In this document: one piece after another, positions 61,603 to 64,000 of the stretch | Layout of the letters: the number at the start of each line of letters is the position of its first letter | Numbering within the stretch: the first letter of the stretch is position 1 | Origin: Rhodococcus pseudokoreensis | GTDB lineage: Bacteria; Actinomycetota; Actinomycetes; Mycobacteriales; Mycobacteriaceae | Direction: 5' to 3' | Length of the DNA stretch: 64,000 bases | NCBI RefSeq assembly: GCF_017068395.1 | Contig: NZ_CP070619.1 | Coordinates: forward strand, 4,650,001-4,714,000 | The notes under the pieces: generated by a model | Told to the model about the DNA's origin: nothing | The model's database searches: none | The model's input: the letters and a program-made list of their open reading frames with translations, nothing else | Translations under genes and position numbers: made by a program

Positions 61603-62700
61603 ATGGTGATCACCACCGAAGCAGCACTTCTCACCGCGGTGAACGAGCCGCTGGAATTCACCGAGATCCAGGTCGACGACCCGGAGCCCAACGAGGTCCG
61701 CGTCGCGGTCTCCAACGTGGGCCTGTGTCACAGCGACCTGCACTACATGACCGGTACTGTGCACGCCGACCTGCCGGTGGTGGTCGGGCACGAGGTGGCG
61801 GGCATCGTCGAGTCGGTCGGCTCCGCGGTCACCTCGTTCAGTCCCGGCGACCGTGTCGTCGGCGCCCTCACGCCCTCGTGCGGGTTGTGCCGCAACTGCC
61901 AGGCCGGGCACTCGACGCAGTGCCAGCGCGCCTCGCAGATCCGGCAGCGGCCCCGCCCCGCGTTCCAGCTGCCGGGAGGCCGGGTCGTGGAGCGGCTCGG
62001 CGACATCGGCGCGTTCTCCCGCCACACCCTGATGCGGGAGAACTCGCTGGTGAAGGTGCCCGACGAGGTGGGGCTGCACGTCGGGTGCCTCCTCTCGTGC
62101 TGCATCATCACCGGCGTCGGTGCCGTCTTCCGCGGCGCACAGGTTCGCCCCGGCGCCACCGTGGCGGTGATCGGCTGCGGCGGTGTCGGGTCGGCCATCA
62201 TCCAGGGCGCGCGGCTCGCCGGTGCCTCGGCGATCGTCGCCGTGGATCTCGACGACGCCCGGCTCGCGGCCGCGCGCACGTACGGTGCCACGCACGTCGT
62301 GAACGGCGCTGCCGACGTCCCCACCGAGATCCAGAGAATGCTCGGAGACGGGGTGGACTACTCGTTCGAGGCCGTCGGCTCCGCGCGTACCGCGGCCACC
62401 GCGCTGTCGGTCCTGCGTGCCAGGGGTACCGCCTGCCTGGTGGGCATCGCACCGGACGGCACCGACCTCACCGTTCCCGCGTCGGACTTCTTCTTCGGCG
62501 AGAAGCGCCTCATCGGCTCGTACATGGGCTCGGGCCAGGCACACGAGGACATCACCCAGTTCGCGCGTCTGTACCTGCAGGGCAGCCTGCTGCTCGACGA
62601 GATGGTCAGCGACGTGATCCCGTTCCGCGAGATCGACAAGGGCTTCGAGGCGATGAAGTCGGGCGAGGTGACCCGCATCGTCGCCGACCTCACCGTGTGA
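61603..62700 (+). CDS. Zinc-dependent alcohol dehydrogenase (MDR)
   Basis: A 365-residue medium-chain dehydrogenase. Catalytic zinc ligands in NVGLCHSDLHY and VVGHEVAG; structural zinc site CGLCRNCQAGHSTQC (Cys-x2-Cys-x2-Cys-x7-Cys); NAD motif VIGCGGVGSAII. It oxidises an alcohol to an aldehyde, the substrate of the aldehyde dehydrogenase that follows 44 bp downstream. Confidence 0.92.
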   Translation: MVITTEAALLTAVNEPLEFTEIQVDDPEPNEVRVAVSNVGLCHSDLHYMTGTVHADLPVVVGHEVAGIVESVGSAVTSFSPGDRVVGALTPSCGLCRNCQAGHSTQCQRASQIRQRPRPAFQLPGGRVVERLGDIGAFSRHTLMRENSLVKVPDEVGLHVGCLLSCCIITGVGAVFRGAQVRPGATVAVIGCGGVGSAIIQGARLAGASAIVAVDLDDARLAAARTYGATHVVNGAADVPTEIQRMLGDGVDYSFEAVGSARTAATALSVLRARGTACLVGIAPDGTDLTVPASDFFFGEKRLIGSYMGSGQAHEDITQFARLYLQGSLLLDEMVSDVIPFREIDKGFEAMKSGEVTRIVADLTV

Positions 62701-62744
62701 TCACACCGATCCCATCCACACCGACGCACCGAAGGAAGACGCGG

Positions 62745-64000
62745 ATGTCGAACCCTGAACTGCCCCAGCCGATCAACTACATCGCCGACGAGTGGTCCGA
62801 GTGCCGGACGATCCCGGACGCGTGGAATCTCGACCCCAACACGGGCCAACCGGTCCACCGCGCCGTCACCACCGGCCCGGACGACGTGGAGCGCGCACTG
62901 CGGCACGCCGAGCGGTCGTACGGCTTCGAACGCTGGGACGACGCGGCGAGCGAGGAACGCGCGGCGGTCATCGAGCGTGCGGCCGACATCGTCGAGGCCC
63001 GGATCGAGGACATCGCCCGGACCGATGCCCTCACCAGCGGCGTCCCGATCGCGAAGGCCCGGATGGTCGCGCAGTTCCTTCCGCACCGGATCCGCTCGTC
63101 GGCCGCGGATCTGCGCGCCGTCCCGCGTCGCACGGCGCTGGAGGCCGGTGGCCGCGACGTGCGGCTGTACAAGGTCCCGTGGGGCCCCGCCGCGATCCTC
63201 ACCCCGTGGAACGGCCCGAGTTTCATCCCCGCCGCGAAGATGGTGAGTGCGCTCGCCGCCGGTTGCCCCGTCATCCTCAAACCGTCCGAGCATGCGCCGA
63301 GCAGCGCCCAGATCATCGTCGAATGCTTCGTCAAGGCCGGGCTTCCCGACGGTGCGCTGCAGCTCGTCCACGGCGCGGGCGACGTGGGCGCGGCGATCAC
63401 CGGCGATCACCGCGTGAAGATCGTCTCGTTCACGGGCGGCCCGAACGCCGGCCGCGCGATCGCCCGCGCGGCCGCGGAGGACTTCAAGGTGCTCCAGCTC
63501 GAGCTCGGCGGCAACAACCCGGCCCTCGTGCTGGACGACGCCGACATCGACGTGGCAGCCGACGGAATCCTCGACGGGATGACCAAGCTCAACGGTCAGT
63601 GGTGTGAAGGCCCCGGAAAGGTGCTGGCGCACAGGAGTCTCGTCGCGCCGCTCCTGGAGGCGCTGCTCGATCGCATCTCCCGCATCGACATCGGGCACTC
63701 ACTCGACGAGAAGACGCAGCTGGGCCCGATCTCGAACGCCTCGCATTTCGCCACGCTGCAGAGCCGGATCGAAGGGCTGCGGGGCCACGGCGGGACGATC
63801 CATCAGCCGGCAGCGCTTCCCGCACTCGACGGGTTCTTCCTTTCCCCCACCGTCGCTTCGGGAGTCGACGCGTCGGTCGCGACCGCCGAACTGTTCGGGC
63901 CGCTCGTCAGCCTGCACGCCGTGGAGTCCGACGAGGACGCCGTGCGCGTCGCCAACGCGAACCCGTCGGGTCTCGACGCGTACGTGTTCGGTGGCGACCT
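62745..64000 (+). CDS. NAD(P)-dependent aldehyde dehydrogenase (3' end outside window)
   Basis: 418 codons are visible before the window ends. ATG 62745 follows GAAGGAAG. ILTPWNGPSFIPAAKMVSAL, ILKPSEHAPSS, the general-base E253 in LQLELGGNNPALV, and the nucleophile C287 in GQWCEGPGK mark a complete ALDH core. In place of the common GQxC motif context it has GQWCEGPGK, which is within family variation. It would oxidise the aldehyde from the upstream dehydrogenase to an acid. Confidence 0.92.
   Translation, partial: MSNPELPQPINYIADEWSECRTIPDAWNLDPNTGQPVHRAVTTGPDDVERALRHAERSYGFERWDDAASEERAAVIERAADIVEARIEDIARTDALTSGVPIAKARMVAQFLPHRIRSSAADLRAVPRRTALEAGGRDVRLYKVPWGPAAILTPWNGPSFIPAAKMVSALAAGCPVILKPSEHAPSSAQIIVECFVKAGLPDGALQLVHGAGDVGAAITGDHRVKIVSFTGGPNAGRAIARAAAEDFKVLQLELGGNNPALVLDDADIDVAADGILDGMTKLNGQWCEGPGKVLAHRSLVAPLLEALLDRISRIDIGHSLDEKTQLGPISNASHFATLQSRIEGLRGHGGTIHQPAALPALDGFFLSPTVASGVDASVATAELFGPLVSLHAVESDEDAVRVANANPSGLDAYVFGGD

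Overview
The window is high-GC actinobacterial chromosome, most consistent with Rhodococcus (R. jostii/opacus type) or a close relative in the Mycobacteriales. The evidence is gene order: ino1, its PadR regulator, a DUF5318 gene, ponA1, a GT87 membrane mannosyltransferase, rpsF-ssb-rpsR-rplI and dnaB follow the Mycobacterium tuberculosis Rv0046c-Rv0058 order, with a large lateral insertion and many catabolic and lipid-metabolism genes added. No rRNA, tRNA or CRISPR array was recognised.

Layout. 1-1.8 kb: an iron-siderophore binding lipoprotein and a sucrase/ferredoxin-like protein diverge from one IdeR/DtxR-type box. 2-6.5 kb: a complete trehalose/maltose-type sugar ABC importer (ATPase, lipoprotein, two permeases). 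6.5-19.6 kb: cell envelope block with two class A penicillin-binding proteins, the ino1/padR pair, three tandem DUF1707 membrane proteins and a GT87 glycosyltransferase. 19.6-27.4 kb: insertion relative to the mycobacterial order, carrying a dispanin, a large LuxR-type ATPase regulator divergent from a Baeyer-Villiger monooxygenase/esterase pair, a GNAT, a second GT87 and a DUF2945 protein. 27.5-33.6 kb: ribosomal protein/ssb operon, dnaB interrupted by an intein, and gapB.

33.6-42.7 kb is an accessory stretch of visibly different composition. It holds a free-standing gene built like a complete intein with homing endonuclease but no host protein and no splicing residues, a decayed SDR pseudogene, a plasmid-like parA/parB-like partition pair, a CIRCE element without a chaperone gene, a TspO-like protein and several small hypotheticals. 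42.7-51.9 kb: a PucR regulator, a secreted unknown, isochorismatase/GlxA-type regulator, a second LexA-like repressor, an unusual condensation-domain/GNAT fusion, a pseudouridine synthase and an esterase.

51.9-64 kb looks like a catabolic region: an operon of SCP2-like protein, glutamine-synthetase-like ligase and class I amidotransferase (the logic of gamma-glutamyl-amine pathways), then a phytanoyl-CoA-dioxygenase/MFS pair bracketed by two closely related TetR repressors, then an acyl-CoA ligase, enoyl-CoA hydratase, zinc alcohol dehydrogenase and aldehyde dehydrogenase (running off the window). Similar TGATCA-centred inverted repeats near both TetR genes suggest shared control.

The most unusual signal is the pair formed by the DnaB intein (splicing motifs of a class 3 intein kept, endonuclease motifs lost) and the nearby orphan intein-like gene (endonuclease motifs kept, splicing residues lost).
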